From Trichlorobacter sp. (GTDB lineage: Bacteria > Desulfobacterota > Desulfuromonadia > Geobacterales > Pseudopelobacteraceae), in assembly GCF_030247655.1 (NCBI RefSeq), contig NZ_JAOTRZ010000011.1:1-35772 (forward strand): a stretch of 35,772 nt of DNA, written 5' to 3'. The translations under genes and the position numbers were made by a program. Within the stretch, counting starts at the first letter, position 1; each line of letters begins with the position of its first letter. Under the pieces are notes generated by a model. The model was not told the DNA's origin and did not search any database. It worked only from the letters and a program-made list of their open reading frames with translations. Shown here piece after piece: positions 17,598 through 27,700 of the stretch.

Positions 17598-18793
17598 GCC
17601 TGTATCTCCTTAAAAATTCCATCCAGAATCTGAATCATCTGATTGACTTCCTGTTTGCTGACCGTCAGGGCAGGCACAAAACGCAAGACCGTATCATGGG
17701 TCACGTTCAACAACAGCCCCAGCTCATGTCCTCTTTTAACAATATCTCCACCAGGAATCGAGAGCGACATGCCGATCATTAGACCGATCCCCCGCACTTC
17801 CTTGACAAAGGGATACCTGCTCCCCAGCTTCTCCAGTTCACCATGCAGGTACTCACCCATTTCCTCTGCCCGGTTCAACAGTCCTTCTTCCAAAATAGCC
17901 CGCACCGTGGCTATGGCTGCGGCGGTCACCAACGGGTTGCCGCCAAAGGTGGAACCGTGGGTACCGGGGGTAAAGGAGGCAGCCACCTCATCCCGTGCCA
18001 GCATGGTGCCGATCGGTGCACCACCGGCCAGCGCCTTGGCCAGAGTCATGATGTCAGGGGTAATATCAAAATGCTCATAGGCAAACAGCTTGCCGGTCCG
18101 GCCCATCCCCACCTGCACCTCATCAAGAATCAGCAGCAGTTGATGACGGTCACACAGCTCACGCACCCCTTGCATGTATTCCACGGAAGGAATATTGATG
18201 CCACCCTCCCCTTGAATCGGTTCCAGCATGATTGCGCAGGTTTGAGGGGTAATGGCCGCCTCGAGGGCTGCCAGATCATTGAACGGCACATGGGCAAAGC
18301 CATGCAACAACGGATCAAAGAAGCGCTGCACCTTCTCTTGGCCAGTAGCAGAGACCGTGGCCATGGTACGGCCATGGAACGAGTCTGCAGCAGTGATAAT
18401 CCCATAGCGCTCAGGATTATTGTGCTTCTCTCGGCTGTATTTACGGGCCAGCTTGATGGCCGCTTCATTGGCTTCAGCACCGCTATTACAGAAAAATGCC
18501 TTATCAGCAAAACTGTGGTTGCAGAGCAGTTCAGCCAGTTCAATTTGCTGAGGTATCTGGTAGTAGTTGGAACAATGGATCAGGGTTGCAGCCTGGTCCT
18601 GGATCGCCTTGACCACCTTGGGATGACAGTGGCCAAGATTGTTGACCGCCACGCCAGCCAGAAAATCCAGATATTCCTTGCCGTCGGCATCCCACAGGCG
18701 ACACCCTTCACCCCTGACCGGTACAATCGGATACCGTCCGTAGGTCTTCATGATTACTTTATCAGAGCGTTCAACCCATTGCTGATTTGTCAT
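17594..18793 (-). CDS. argD: Acetylornithine aminotransferase
   Basis: PLP aminotransferase converting N-acetylglutamate semialdehyde to N-acetylornithine. The 399 residues carry K253 in [13 protein letters not shown] as the Schiff-base lysine, [17 protein letters not shown] for phosphate binding, and [14 protein letters not shown]. It overlaps argB and argF by 4 bases each. Related enzymes also act on succinyl-diaminopimelate, so a second role in lysine synthesis is possible. Confidence 0.95.
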   Translation of the reverse strand: MTNQQWVERSDKVIMKTYGRYPIVPVRGEGCRLWDADGKEYLDFLAGVAVNNLGHCHPKVVKAIQDQAATLIHCSNYYQIPQQIELAELLCNHSFADKAFFCNSGAEANEAAIKLARKYSREKHNNPERYGIITAADSFHGRTMATVSATGQEKVQRFFDPLLHGFAHVPFNDLAALEAAITPQTCAIMLEPIQGEGGINIPSVEYMQGVRELCDRHQLLLILDEVQVGMGRTGKLFAYEHFDITPDIMTLAKALAGGAPIGTMLARDEVAASFTPGTHGSTFGGNPLVTAAAIATVRAILEEGLLNRAEEMGEYLHGELEKLGSRYPFVKEVRGIGLMIGMSLSIPGGDIVKRGHELGLLLNVTHDTVLRFVPALTVSKQEVNQMIQILDGIFKEIQA

Positions 18794-19668
18794 TTGGTTA
18801 TCTCCGTCCCGATACCAACATCCGTAAAGATCTCAAGCAGAACCGAATGCTCCATCCTTCCGTCAATGATATGGGCCTTCTTCACGCCGTCATTCAGTGC
18901 CTCGGCACAACAGACTACCTTCGGTATCATACCGCCGGTGATGGACTCATCTTCAATCAGGACATGCATCTGAGCGACACTGATTTTCTGGATCAGTTTT
19001 TTATCCTTGTCCAGCACACCAGGAGTGTCGGTCAACAGGATTAGTTTCTCCGCATTTAGTGCAGCAGCAACCCGTCCAGCCACCACATCGGCATTGATGT
19101 TGTAGCTTTCCCCTTCAAGCCCCACCCCTACCGGGGCAATCACCGGCAGATAACCACCCTGCTCCAGGGTCTTGATCAGGTCCGTATTAACCTTGACCAC
19201 ATCTCCCACATAGCCGATATCTATCTGTTCAACCGTGCCGTTCTCGGCCGTCACTTCCTGCAGCAGTTTTCTGGATAGCAGCAGACTGCCATCCTTGCCG
19301 CACAACCCGACCGCCTTGCCACCATGCTGGTTCAGGTAGCCAACCACCTCTTTATTAACCTGCCCCACCAGCACCATTTCAACCACCGACATGGTCTCAC
19401 TATCAGTCACCCGCATACCACGCACAAATTCAGAGACGATCCCGTACCGTTTCAAGGTTTCATTGATCTGGGGACCACCGCCATGCACAATCACGGCGTT
19501 GATTCCCAGTGACTTGAGCATGATCACGTCAAGGGCAAACGACTCCTTCAACCGCTCATCTGACATGGCATGGCCGCCATACTTGATCACAAAGGTTTTA
19601 CCGGCAAAACGCCTGATATATGGCAATGCCTCCATCAGATTATTAGCTTTTTCTATCAGATGCTTCAC
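18790..19668 (-). CDS. argB: Acetylglutamate kinase
   Basis: Phosphorylates N-acetylglutamate, usually the feedback-controlled step in organisms that recycle acetyl groups. The 292 residues contain VIKYGGHAM near residue 30 and VHGGGPQIN, both nucleotide/phosphate motifs of the amino-acid kinase family. It starts with GTG at 19668, with GAGGAG in the tail of the kinase gene upstream. The N-terminal helix ([20 protein letters not shown]) is the type found in arginine-inhibited hexameric enzymes, so feedback control by arginine is likely. Confidence 0.96.
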   Translation of the reverse strand: MKHLIEKANNLMEALPYIRRFAGKTFVIKYGGHAMSDERLKESFALDVIMLKSLGINAVIVHGGGPQINETLKRYGIVSEFVRGMRVTDSETMSVVEMVLVGQVNKEVVGYLNQHGGKAVGLCGKDGSLLLSRKLLQEVTAENGTVEQIDIGYVGDVVKVNTDLIKTLEQGGYLPVIAPVGVGLEGESYNINADVVAGRVAAALNAEKLILLTDTPGVLDKDKKLIQKISVAQMHVLIEDESITGGMIPKVVCCAEALNDGVKKAHIIDGRMEHSVLLEIFTDVGIGTEITK

Positions 19669-19675
19669 TGTATGG

Positions 19676-20773
19676 TTACTCCTCTAAACAGCTGAGATTA
19701 ATGGCTACCGTTGTTCCCTGGCCTGGCTGACTACTCAGCGTAATTGAACCACCATGTTGCCTGATTATTTCCCGTACACAAAACAGGCCCAGACCAAAAC
19801 CAGGCACCTGGCCCGTGGCATCCGGGTCAACCTGATAAAACCGTTCAAAGATCTTGGGCATTTCATCTTCAGCAATGCCACAACCAGTATCCCTGACGGT
19901 AATAGTAGCGTGCTGGTCGGCAGACGTAAGGCTAATTGCCACTGTGCCGCTGCTGGTAAACTTAAACGCGTTTTCAAGTAGCTGCTGCAACGCAAAAATA
20001 AGCCGGTCACGGTTACCACGCACTGCAGGGACAGCTGTCAGATCAAGCGTCAGTGAGACACCACTCTTTGCAGAGGCCCGCTCAACTGACTCTGCAGCAC
20101 TTTTTACTACCTCAGCCAGATCACACCTGACCATGCCGCTACCCGGCGCCCCCAAGGCCTGATGCATACGAACCAGCGACGTCATCAAACCGGCCAGCGC
20201 ACCCAGATCCTCCCGCATGGATACCAGCCGCAGGTGGCAGGCCTCTGTCTGATAGAGACGCGACGCATACCGTTCAAGCTCTTCAAGCCCCAGCGACAAG
20301 GAGGTCAAGGGAGTCTTCAGCTTGTGGGAAACAAGCGAGAGAAACGCACCTTTCAGGCTGTCAAGATACTGCATCGCAGCCAGCTCTTCCTTTAAAGCTC
20401 GCCTGCTCAGTGCTTTTTCAATTGCTGTCTGCAGGTGCAGCAGATTAACCGGCTTCTGGATAAAGTCATCGGCATCAGCCCGCAACGCCTCCAACACTGT
20501 CTCCTTGTCTCCAAAGCCGGTCATGACCAAAACCACCGCATTTGGATCTGCCTTTTTTATCTCTCGCAGCAGGTCAATTCCACTGCCACCGGGCATTTGG
20601 ATATCAGTCAGAACCAGATCCACCATTTGGGCGGTATAGCAGTTAAGAGCGTCTTGAAGCGAGCCTGCCTGCAGGATCCGGTACTGCTTTAGTCCCTTAC
20701 TGCAGAGGTCGCGGATAACCTGTTCATCATCCACCACCAGTATGGTAAGCTGCTTCCCGGAGCGATTTGGCAT
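19676..20773 (-). CDS. Receiver domain fused to a histidine kinase
   Basis: Cytoplasmic two-component protein of about 365 residues. An N-terminal receiver domain (acidic pair D17-D18, phosphoacceptor D59, T87 and K109, numbered from the GTG at 20779) is followed by a coiled linker. The HisKA helix carries H152 in [13 protein letters not shown], and an ATPase domain shows N270, DTGCGI (297-302), FERFYQV and GFGLGLF. No membrane segment or sensor domain is present, so input must come through phosphorylation of the receiver. The ATG at 20773 has GGGA upstream, but a GTG at 20779 overlapping the alaS stop is equally possible. argB follows after 7 bases. Partner and target are unknown. Confidence 0.88.
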   Translation of the reverse strand: MPNRSGKQLTILVVDDEQVIRDLCSKGLKQYRILQAGSLQDALNCYTAQMVDLVLTDIQMPGGSGIDLLREIKKADPNAVVLVMTGFGDKETVLEALRADADDFIQKPVNLLHLQTAIEKALSRRALKEELAAMQYLDSLKGAFLSLVSHKLKTPLTSLSLGLEELERYASRLYQTEACHLRLVSMREDLGALAGLMTSLVRMHQALGAPGSGMVRCDLAEVVKSAAESVERASAKSGVSLTLDLTAVPAVRGNRDRLIFALQQLLENAFKFTSSGTVAISLTSADQHATITVRDTGCGIAEDEMPKIFERFYQVDPDATGQVPGFGLGLFCVREIIRQHGGSITLSSQPGQGTTVAINLSCLEE

Positions 20774-20778
20774 CAGCA

Positions 20779-23409
20779 CTATCCCATGAGTCCGACTACT
20801 GCCGCCAGGGCTTCCGGCAATTTTTCAGGCTGGCTGCCACCGGCCTGAGCCAGCTCAGGCTTACCGCCACCCCGTCCACCAACAATCGGTGCCAATTTGC
20901 CTACCAGCTCACCGGCCTTGAAGCGACCGGTCAGATCTTTGGTTACCGTCACCAGCAGATTAGCCTTGCCATCCAGCTCTGCCCCCAGCGCAACGACACC
21001 TGATCCAAGCTTGTCACGCAACTGATCCGCCAGATCCCGTAGTGCCTTGATATCTGCCACTTGTACCTGCACCGCAAGCAGCTTGATCCCTGCCACATCC
21101 TGCGCCTGACTTAATAGATCACCGGACTGGGCAGCATTCAGTTTACCTTGCAGCGCCTCAACCTCCCGCTGCAGTTCACGCTGACGCTCAACCAGCTTTT
21201 CAACACGATCAACCAGCTTGCTGCTGTCTGCTTTGAGCAGCTCAGCCACGGCCTGACGTTCACCCTCCAGGCGACGGACAAACCTCAAGGCATTAAATCC
21301 AGTGGCGCCTTCAATCCGACGCACCCCAGCAGCGATACCGCCTTCGGACAGGATCTTGAACAGACCGATATCGCCAGCTGCCCGCACATGGGTACCTCCA
21401 CACAGCTCGGCACTTACCTCGCCAATCCGCACGACCCGTACGGTGCTACCATATTTTTCATCAAACAATGCCGTGGCACCGCTCTCTACAGCTTCCTGCA
21501 TACCCATTTCACGAATATTCAGATCAGCATTTTCCATGATCCAGCCATTCACCAGATTCTCTACCTGCTGCTGTTCTTCACACGTCATACCGGTAAAATG
21601 GGTAAAGTCAAACCGGAGCCGATCAGGTTCAACCAACGATCCTGCCTGCTTGATATGCTCACCCAGCACCTTGCGCAAGGCAGCTTGCAGCAGGTGGGTT
21701 GCTGAATGGTTACGGGCAGTTGCACGTCGCCCTGCAGTATCAACGGTCAGATTAACGGCATCTCCGGTCTTGAGAGCCCCCTCTTTAACCAGTACATGAT
21801 GCACCACCAGATCCGTGAAAGGCCGGGAGGTTGCCAGTACTTCAAGATGAGCACTTCCGGAGGAGATCAGACCGGTGTCGCCAGCCTGACCGCCAGACTC
21901 TCCGTAAAACGGGCTGGTTTCACAGATCAGATCAATCTTGTCTCCGGCTGTTGCTGACTGCACCTTACTCCCATCGCGCAGTAGTGCTGTAACCGGCGAA
22001 AAGGCCGTCAGACTGCCGTAGCCGACAAAGTTGGTACGCAGGCCGTGGTTATGCAGCTCCTTATAGACATCGGCAATACCGGCGGCCCCGGAACCCTTCC
22101 AATGCTCACGCCCCAGTTCCCGCTGATGCTCCATACAGGCCTCAAAGCCCGGTTCATCCACGCTAAAGCCTTCAGCCCGTACAATATCCTCAGTCAGGTC
22201 AACCGGGAAACCAAAGGTGTCATACAGCTTGAACAGGGTCTCACCCGGAATGACCGAACTACCGCTGGCACGCAGACTGGCGACCTCTTCATTCAGAATC
22301 GCCAGGCCACGGTCAAGGGTTTCGTTAAAACGTTCTTCCTCGGCCAGCACAACCTTGCGGATATAGGCCTCACGCTCGGCAAGCTCCGGGTAGGCATTGC
22401 CCATCATCTCCCGAACCGCATCCACCATCTTGCACAGCAGAGGCTCTGCCACACCCAACATCTTGGCATGGCGGGCTGCCCGACGCATGATACGGCGCAA
22501 CACGTAGCCACGGCCTTCGTTGCTGGGCAGGGCTCCATCGCAGATCAGGAAGGTCACTGCCCGGCAGTGGTCGGCAATCACCCGCATTGAAACGCTATCC
22601 TTCTCATCGTCACCGTACTTTTTGCCGCTATGACGCTCAATATGACGAATGATCCCCTGTAGCAGATCAGTATCATAGTTAGAGCGCGCCCCCTGCATCA
22701 CGGTGGTAATCCGCTCCAGTCCCATGCCGGTATCCACAGCCGGCTTGGGCAGCGGATGCAGCACGCCATCCGCAGTGCGGTTAAACTGCATAAAGACATT
22801 GTTCCAGATCTCCATGTAGCGATCGCAATCGCAACCCACGGCACAGTCCGGTGAGCCACAGCCCACCTCCGGGCCATTGTCCCAGAAGATCTCGGTGCAG
22901 GGGCCACAGGGACCGGTGTCGCCCATGGACCAGAAGTTATCCTTTTCACCGAAACGGTAGATCCGGTCGCGTGGCACCCCTTCCTGCTGATGCCAGATAT
23001 CGGCCGCCTCATCATCATCGGTATAGACGGTCACATACAGACGACTGGTATCCAGTCCCAGATCCTTGGTCAGGAACTCCCAGGCAAAGGAGATCGCCTC
23101 TTTCTTGAAATAATCCCCAAAGGAAAAGTTACCCAGCATCTCAAAAAAGGTATGGTGCCTTGCTGTCCGCCCCACGTTTTCCAGGTCATTGTGCTTGCCA
23201 CCGGCCCGTACACACTTCTGAGAAGATGCGGCCCGGTAATAACCACGGTCCTCCATCCCCAGGAAGCAGTCTTTAAACTGATTCATACCGGCATTGGTAA
23301 ACATCAGGGTCGGATCATTCTGGGGAATCAGCCCTGAACTACCCACCACAACATGTCCCCGATCCTCAAAATACTTCAAAAAACGTGCGCGAATTTCATT
23401 ACCGGTCAT
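20779..23409 (-). CDS. alaS: Alanyl-tRNA synthetase
   Basis: Charges tRNA-Ala and edits mischarged serine and glycine. The 876 residues match the family. The class II catalytic domain starts with [21 protein letters not shown], and the editing zinc site is H568, H572, C670, H674 (HSATH and CGGTH motifs). The C-terminal C-Ala domain ends with a glycine-rich [15 protein letters not shown]. It begins 3 bases after the small secreted-protein gene, so it is probably co-transcribed with the envelope genes upstream. Confidence 0.97.
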   Translation of the reverse strand: MTGNEIRARFLKYFEDRGHVVVGSSGLIPQNDPTLMFTNAGMNQFKDCFLGMEDRGYYRAASSQKCVRAGGKHNDLENVGRTARHHTFFEMLGNFSFGDYFKKEAISFAWEFLTKDLGLDTSRLYVTVYTDDDEAADIWHQQEGVPRDRIYRFGEKDNFWSMGDTGPCGPCTEIFWDNGPEVGCGSPDCAVGCDCDRYMEIWNNVFMQFNRTADGVLHPLPKPAVDTGMGLERITTVMQGARSNYDTDLLQGIIRHIERHSGKKYGDDEKDSVSMRVIADHCRAVTFLICDGALPSNEGRGYVLRRIMRRAARHAKMLGVAEPLLCKMVDAVREMMGNAYPELAEREAYIRKVVLAEEERFNETLDRGLAILNEEVASLRASGSSVIPGETLFKLYDTFGFPVDLTEDIVRAEGFSVDEPGFEACMEHQRELGREHWKGSGAAGIADVYKELHNHGLRTNFVGYGSLTAFSPVTALLRDGSKVQSATAGDKIDLICETSPFYGESGGQAGDTGLISSGSAHLEVLATSRPFTDLVVHHVLVKEGALKTGDAVNLTVDTAGRRATARNHSATHLLQAALRKVLGEHIKQAGSLVEPDRLRFDFTHFTGMTCEEQQQVENLVNGWIMENADLNIREMGMQEAVESGATALFDEKYGSTVRVVRIGEVSAELCGGTHVRAAGDIGLFKILSEGGIAAGVRRIEGATGFNALRFVRRLEGERQAVAELLKADSSKLVDRVEKLVERQRELQREVEALQGKLNAAQSGDLLSQAQDVAGIKLLAVQVQVADIKALRDLADQLRDKLGSGVVALGAELDGKANLLVTVTKDLTGRFKAGELVGKLAPIVGGRGGGKPELAQAGGSQPEKLPEALAAVVGLMG

Positions 23410-23412
23410 GTA

Positions 23413-23736
23413 CTATTTTCCTTCCTGAACTGATCGACGTTTATCAGCTGACGGCAGGTCAGTGGGCAGCCAGGTTTCAATATAGCGGCCATTTTCGTCG
23501 ATTTTATTAATATAGCGTTTCACCTCACCGGTCTGGGTATCCAGTAAAAACACGGCCTGATGAACATAGGTTTCCTTACGTTTCAGGTCAAAGGTGGTAT
23601 AGCTGCCCTGAAATAGAGAAAAACGCCCTGGTTCGTGGCTTGGAGCAGCTACAGCCTTGACCGGATTGGTTAAAGCCACACACGATACAATCAGCAGGGC
23701 CAGACACACACCAGCAATTCTAGCAGATCGTTGCAT
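23413..23736 (-). CDS. Small secreted protein of unknown function
   Basis: A 107-residue protein with a classic signal peptide: basic MQRSAR, a hydrophobic core to about residue 22, and a probable cleavage after AVA near residue 31. The mature part has the short repeated feel of a beta-sheet domain, with TYVHQAVFLLDTQTGEVKRY resembling the start of a beta-propeller or cytochrome-assembly-type strand pair; no family is recognised. It lies 8 bases after the FN3 gene and 3 bases before alaS. Confidence 0.7.
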   Translation of the reverse strand: MQRSARIAGVCLALLIVSCVALTNPVKAVAAPSHEPGRFSLFQGSYTTFDLKRKETYVHQAVFLLDTQTGEVKRYINKIDENGRYIETWLPTDLPSADKRRSVQEGK

Positions 23737-23744
23737 GCTACCTC

Positions 23745-25694
23745 CTATTCAACCACCAACACTTCTGAAGGTTCACTTTCCAGGCCATCCAGATCCTCTG
23801 CCGTCACATACAGTTCCAGCTTTCCTGTCTCAGTCGTACGCCATTCAGTCGTTTCAACGGCTAGTAACCTCTGCCAGCCCATCAAACCCTTCCTGTAGAT
23901 TTGATAGCGCTTGATATCAGTTTCTGTAGCCTTTTGCCAACTAACAAGGCGAGTTGCTTTGTCTTTCAACTGCAGTCCTGCAATTTTCTTTGGCAACGCC
24001 TTCGTGGTGGCGTTAGCTCGAGAACTCAAGGGGCTGATTGCACCACCGGCATTAAAAGCAGCAATAACGTATGAGTAGGCCGTAGCATCCTTAAGCGGCT
24101 CTTCACCATCACGATAGGAACGGATATCAAGTGCCAGCGTTGCTATCTTGGTTAATTTTTCTTGCCCCGGCTCACCACGATACAGATAAAAACCACTCAA
24201 CTCATCATCAGTCGCTGAACTGGACTCCCAGGTGAGAGTCACCCGACGAGGTTCACCTTGAGCTGCAGACAGCTTGAGTGGTGTTGGCGGCAGTCCCCGT
24301 GTTACCGCAGAGACTTCGCTTGATGCCCCTCCTGTTCCCTGCTCCTTGCTGATTGCAACAACTCTATACCAATACATTGTCTTATCAGCCAACCCTGTAT
24401 CCAGATAGCTGGTCATCAAGCGGTCAGTGACCGTTGCCAGCTCCTGGTAAGGTCCTTCCTTGCTAATGGCTCGCTGCAGCCGGTAGCCACTCACGCCGGC
24501 AAAAGGATGGGCCTGCCAGCTCAGTGGGATACGCCGGACTTTACCGCTTACTGCAGTCAGACCGCTGGTTGCTGCCGGTGTTGTCAGCGAGAGCTGGACT
24601 GATTGTTCACTTTCTGCGCCAGCCTGATTATAGGCGGTCATGGTGTACAGATAGGTGACGCCATCCTGCAACCCCTGATCACGGAAACCAGGCTGGTCAT
24701 CTGCAACCCTGACAATTGGCACAAACTCTTTTTCTGCTGTTGAACGCCGGTAGATCCGTACACCTTTTGGTAGGGTCCGTTCATCAGCTCCGCCACAAGG
24801 ACGTTGTCGCCAGCTCAGAACAGCTCCACCAAGAACAGGTTCAACATTCATGAAGATCGGAACAGCCGGGGCAACCGAGGTGGCCCCACGTACAACAGCA
24901 GTCGCTTCACTCACCATCCCGCCATGCCCTACCGCGGTCACCCGATAGTAGTAAGTCTCGTTCAGTCGCAACTGTTCGTCATTATAGACAGGCTCGGTCA
25001 CCGTACCAACAGCACTAAACGGACCATGCGGATCATTGCCCCGCACAACCATGTAGCCGACAATACGCTCCGGCTCAGGGTGTTTCCAACGCAGGCGGAT
25101 CGCATTGGTTGAACCTATTGTTTCAAGAGCTGCAGCAGGTGCAAGCGGCTTGGTTGCTATCGCCGCTGATGTACTATCAATGGCTCCCTGAGATGCTTGT
25201 CGAATTCTCAAGGCAAGCTCCTGTAGCAACCGTGGAATCTCCCCCTCACTCACCTGCAGTTTTTCCGAAAAAACCACCCGTTGCCCACGCAGACTGAGTA
25301 CACTGAGCTCCATCAACATCCCTTGTGGCTGGGTAGCCACACTGCCGCTGACAAGAAATTCAACACCCATACGAGTCCCCAACCGTTGCAACTCTGCGCT
25401 GGAAAGTGAGTCAGACCTAACGCCTTCCAGATCCATGGCAGCTTCAAGACGCTTACGTTCTGCAACCTCAAAAGAGCCGCTGCGTTCCAGCTCATTAAGC
25501 AATACCGTGGTTAGATATTCGGTAACCCCCATGGCCTCAATTGTTCTGGCTACAAACGGCACACAGCCCAGCTTCGACTTCAGCCGCTGCTCTGCCGCCT
25601 CCACCGGCTGTACCTGCGTGCAAAGCAAACCCACAACAGCAAGCCAGAGTAGGACATACGCAAATGATTGTTTGATGGTGTTAGCGGCTTCCAT
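23745..25694 (-). CDS. Secreted protein: FlgO/CsgG-like domain plus five fibronectin type III repeats
   Basis: About 649 residues with an N-terminal signal segment (hydrophobic 11-28). Residues 41-165 resemble the CsgG/FlgO/TolB-N fold: a strand (LGCVPF), a helix ending in LERSGSFEVAER, and VEFLVSGSVA. About five FN3 domains follow (roughly 185-275, 277-375, 377-465, 468-560, 562-649), each marked by an L-x-W or VSW strand and a GY..YRG-type strand. The ATG at 25694 is preferred over a GTG at 25709 because GGAG lies nine bases before it. It lies 23 bases after the CsgG-like gene. It probably sits in the periplasm or on the outer surface as a scaffold; the function is unknown. Confidence 0.75.
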   Translation of the reverse strand: MEAANTIKQSFAYVLLWLAVVGLLCTQVQPVEAAEQRLKSKLGCVPFVARTIEAMGVTEYLTTVLLNELERSGSFEVAERKRLEAAMDLEGVRSDSLSSAELQRLGTRMGVEFLVSGSVATQPQGMLMELSVLSLRGQRVVFSEKLQVSEGEIPRLLQELALRIRQASQGAIDSTSAAIATKPLAPAAALETIGSTNAIRLRWKHPEPERIVGYMVVRGNDPHGPFSAVGTVTEPVYNDEQLRLNETYYYRVTAVGHGGMVSEATAVVRGATSVAPAVPIFMNVEPVLGGAVLSWRQRPCGGADERTLPKGVRIYRRSTAEKEFVPIVRVADDQPGFRDQGLQDGVTYLYTMTAYNQAGAESEQSVQLSLTTPAATSGLTAVSGKVRRIPLSWQAHPFAGVSGYRLQRAISKEGPYQELATVTDRLMTSYLDTGLADKTMYWYRVVAISKEQGTGGASSEVSAVTRGLPPTPLKLSAAQGEPRRVTLTWESSSATDDELSGFYLYRGEPGQEKLTKIATLALDIRSYRDGEEPLKDATAYSYVIAAFNAGGAISPLSSRANATTKALPKKIAGLQLKDKATRLVSWQKATETDIKRYQIYRKGLMGWQRLLAVETTEWRTTETGKLELYVTAEDLDGLESEPSEVLVVE

Positions 25695-25717
25695 GCCTTT
25701 ATTCTCCACGATCTAAG

Positions 25718-27700
25718 CTAAGGCCGCTCAAGAGCCTGCAGATGCTGCTCAATACCTGTTTTGGCCTGGACAGTTACCTGACTGGCAACATGCTTCAGCT
25801 CTTCCGAAACGATGGCATCCATATACCGCTCTACCACCTGATCTCCGCCACCCTTCTTGCTTAACAGCTCAGCTGCTTGCAGGTAGCTGGCCTGACGGTT
25901 CTGAAAGCGCGTAAGTACCAGGCGTCCCAGCTCTGCGATTCCCTCATCAACGGCCTTCTCTAGCAAGACGGCATCGGATGGTAGCTCCATGGGATCAAAG
26001 GAGATATTGGCAAACTCAACACCTTCAGAAAATTTATCCTCTGCTTCTTTACGGCTCTTGATCGTGGTGGTAATCACGACTTCCCCTGACTCCACATCTA
26101 TCACCCGGAATGAGAGCGCCACGTTGGCAGTTTTCCTGTGGGTACCCACCTTGTATTTCACCGTCTCACGGATCTCTTCCTTCATCAATGCCGGCGGGGC
26201 AAGTGCCATCTCCCCCTCATTGGGAGAGGGATGGCTTAAGAGCCAACTCTGGTATGCCGGATTGGGCACCTGCTTGGTGGCTACCACTACGTTGACCATC
26301 TTGGAACCTTCTTCAGCACTTTTCTCCACGTTGTACTGCAACACACTACCGAAGATAAAAATATCGGTTCCCTTTAGTTTACCGGTCTTTTTAGCGCTTT
26401 CAATATCATAGAGACCAGCTTGACCAAACTCGATCTCCTTGATGATGGCCCCCAGCACGTCCCTGGCCAGAATTTTGACATCACTGCTGGCATTTCTAGT
26501 CATATAGGAAAGCAGGCTGTCAGTCACCAGTTTACCGGCATCGGTACTATTCGTTGGGGGTGAAAAATCCATGACCGCAATTTTTTTAACTACCCGCTGA
26601 CGCAGTCTATCCTTTAGTGTCTGTAACCGCTGCTGACTTTCCCGATCACCACCATTCAACCGGATCGACAGGTCAAGCCAGTACCAGGCATTACCCAACA
26701 GGCCGCCAGCCTCCAGTTCCTGAGATTTTGCAGCCATATCAGCAGCAAGCTGCTTACGCAGGTCTGTCGCTTCTGCCTCTTTCATGAAGGCAGGAGAAAA
26801 CTGCCCCCCTGCCTGTAGCGACAGATAGGCAGTGTAAAACTGTTTCTTGCTAGTCTGCACCAGCCCGTGTTGCAACATCTTCTGAGCGCCCTGGCGCCGC
26901 AGTTCCGTCATTTTAGCCTGCAACGCCTGATCCGGATTCAGCAGCTCTGCCTTACGGAGACAATCTGCAGCCTGGAGCCACTTCTCCTGCTTGGCACTCT
27001 GTTCCGCTTTCGTGAACCAGACACTGGCGGTGTTTTTAGCCTTGGCATCCTTCAGTAGCCCTGCTATCTGCTGATTAGCAGGTTGAATTGCCAGTGCCTG
27101 TTCCAGGTTCACAATCATCCCATCCAGATCATCAGCTGCCCGAAGCTGTTCAGCCTGTTTCAGGTAGAAGCCTAATGCAGCGCTCTCGGTCTGGGGTAAC
27201 TTGATGATAAGATCCAGATAGCCTGGATAAAACTGGCGAATCTCTCGCAGCTTGGTCACTGCAGTTGGCCAGTCTTTCAGCTCTGCTGCCTTTACTGATG
27301 CGGCATAGGACTGCTCTGCCCGCTTCAGTAACGCGTCCATCTGCGATTTAACGGTTCCAGCCAGTACCTTGGCCTCGCTGTTACCCGGATCAGCCTTCTG
27401 TGCCTTGTCAACATCCATTTGTGCGGTTCGCAACTGTTCATAGGTAATCTCAGCAATCTGCAGCCGTTTACGCCCCTGCTCAACAAAACGTGCGGCAGCA
27501 CCAGACCGGGCACTGGCGAGTATTACACGATATTCCTGATTGTCCTGTTCTTTGGTGATGGCATCCTCATAGAGGGTAATCGCTTCATCAACCCGCCCTT
27601 GGCGCTCCAACTGTCGGCCAAGTTCAAAGCTTTCCTTGCCGGGATTGTTGCACCCTGCAAGCAACACCACTATGCCAAGCACCAATAATATCCGTTTCAT
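25718..27700 (-). CDS. CsgG-family lipoprotein with long TPR-like N-terminal region
   Basis: A 660-residue predicted lipoprotein (lipobox LLAGC, C17). Residues 20-365 are helical and repeat-like, with tetratricopeptide-type stretches such as GRVDEAITLYEDAI and DLDGMIVNLEQALAIQPANQ. Residues 372-600 form a CsgG-like domain (KKIAVMDFSPP, a helix, ILARD, TDIFIFGSVLQY, ALSFRVIDVESGEVV). CsgG itself is the curli secretion pore, but many CsgG relatives are not curli-related, and no curli subunit genes are present. The ATG overlaps the FlgT-like stop by 4 bases. It may build an outer-membrane-associated ring or channel. Confidence 0.78.
   Translation of the reverse strand: MKRILLVLGIVVLLAGCNNPGKESFELGRQLERQGRVDEAITLYEDAITKEQDNQEYRVILASARSGAAARFVEQGRKRLQIAEITYEQLRTAQMDVDKAQKADPGNSEAKVLAGTVKSQMDALLKRAEQSYAASVKAAELKDWPTAVTKLREIRQFYPGYLDLIIKLPQTESAALGFYLKQAEQLRAADDLDGMIVNLEQALAIQPANQQIAGLLKDAKAKNTASVWFTKAEQSAKQEKWLQAADCLRKAELLNPDQALQAKMTELRRQGAQKMLQHGLVQTSKKQFYTAYLSLQAGGQFSPAFMKEAEATDLRKQLAADMAAKSQELEAGGLLGNAWYWLDLSIRLNGGDRESQQRLQTLKDRLRQRVVKKIAVMDFSPPTNSTDAGKLVTDSLLSYMTRNASSDVKILARDVLGAIIKEIEFGQAGLYDIESAKKTGKLKGTDIFIFGSVLQYNVEKSAEEGSKMVNVVVATKQVPNPAYQSWLLSHPSPNEGEMALAPPALMKEEIRETVKYKVGTHRKTANVALSFRVIDVESGEVVITTTIKSRKEAEDKFSEGVEFANISFDPMELPSDAVLLEKAVDEGIAELGRLVLTRFQNRQASYLQAAELLSKKGGGDQVVERYMDAIVSEELKHVASQVTVQAKTGIEQHLQALERP

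Noticed and set aside
17843-18973. A 376-codon open frame on the plus strand across argD and argB
   Set aside because: It is antisense to two well-conserved arginine genes, has no ribosome site, and its composition (rich in His, Gln, Arg) is that of a shadow frame.
25718-27700. Curli secretion system
   Set aside because: Only a CsgG-like domain is present; no CsgA, CsgB, CsgE or CsgF homologue was seen, and the protein has a long helical N-terminal region foreign to CsgG.
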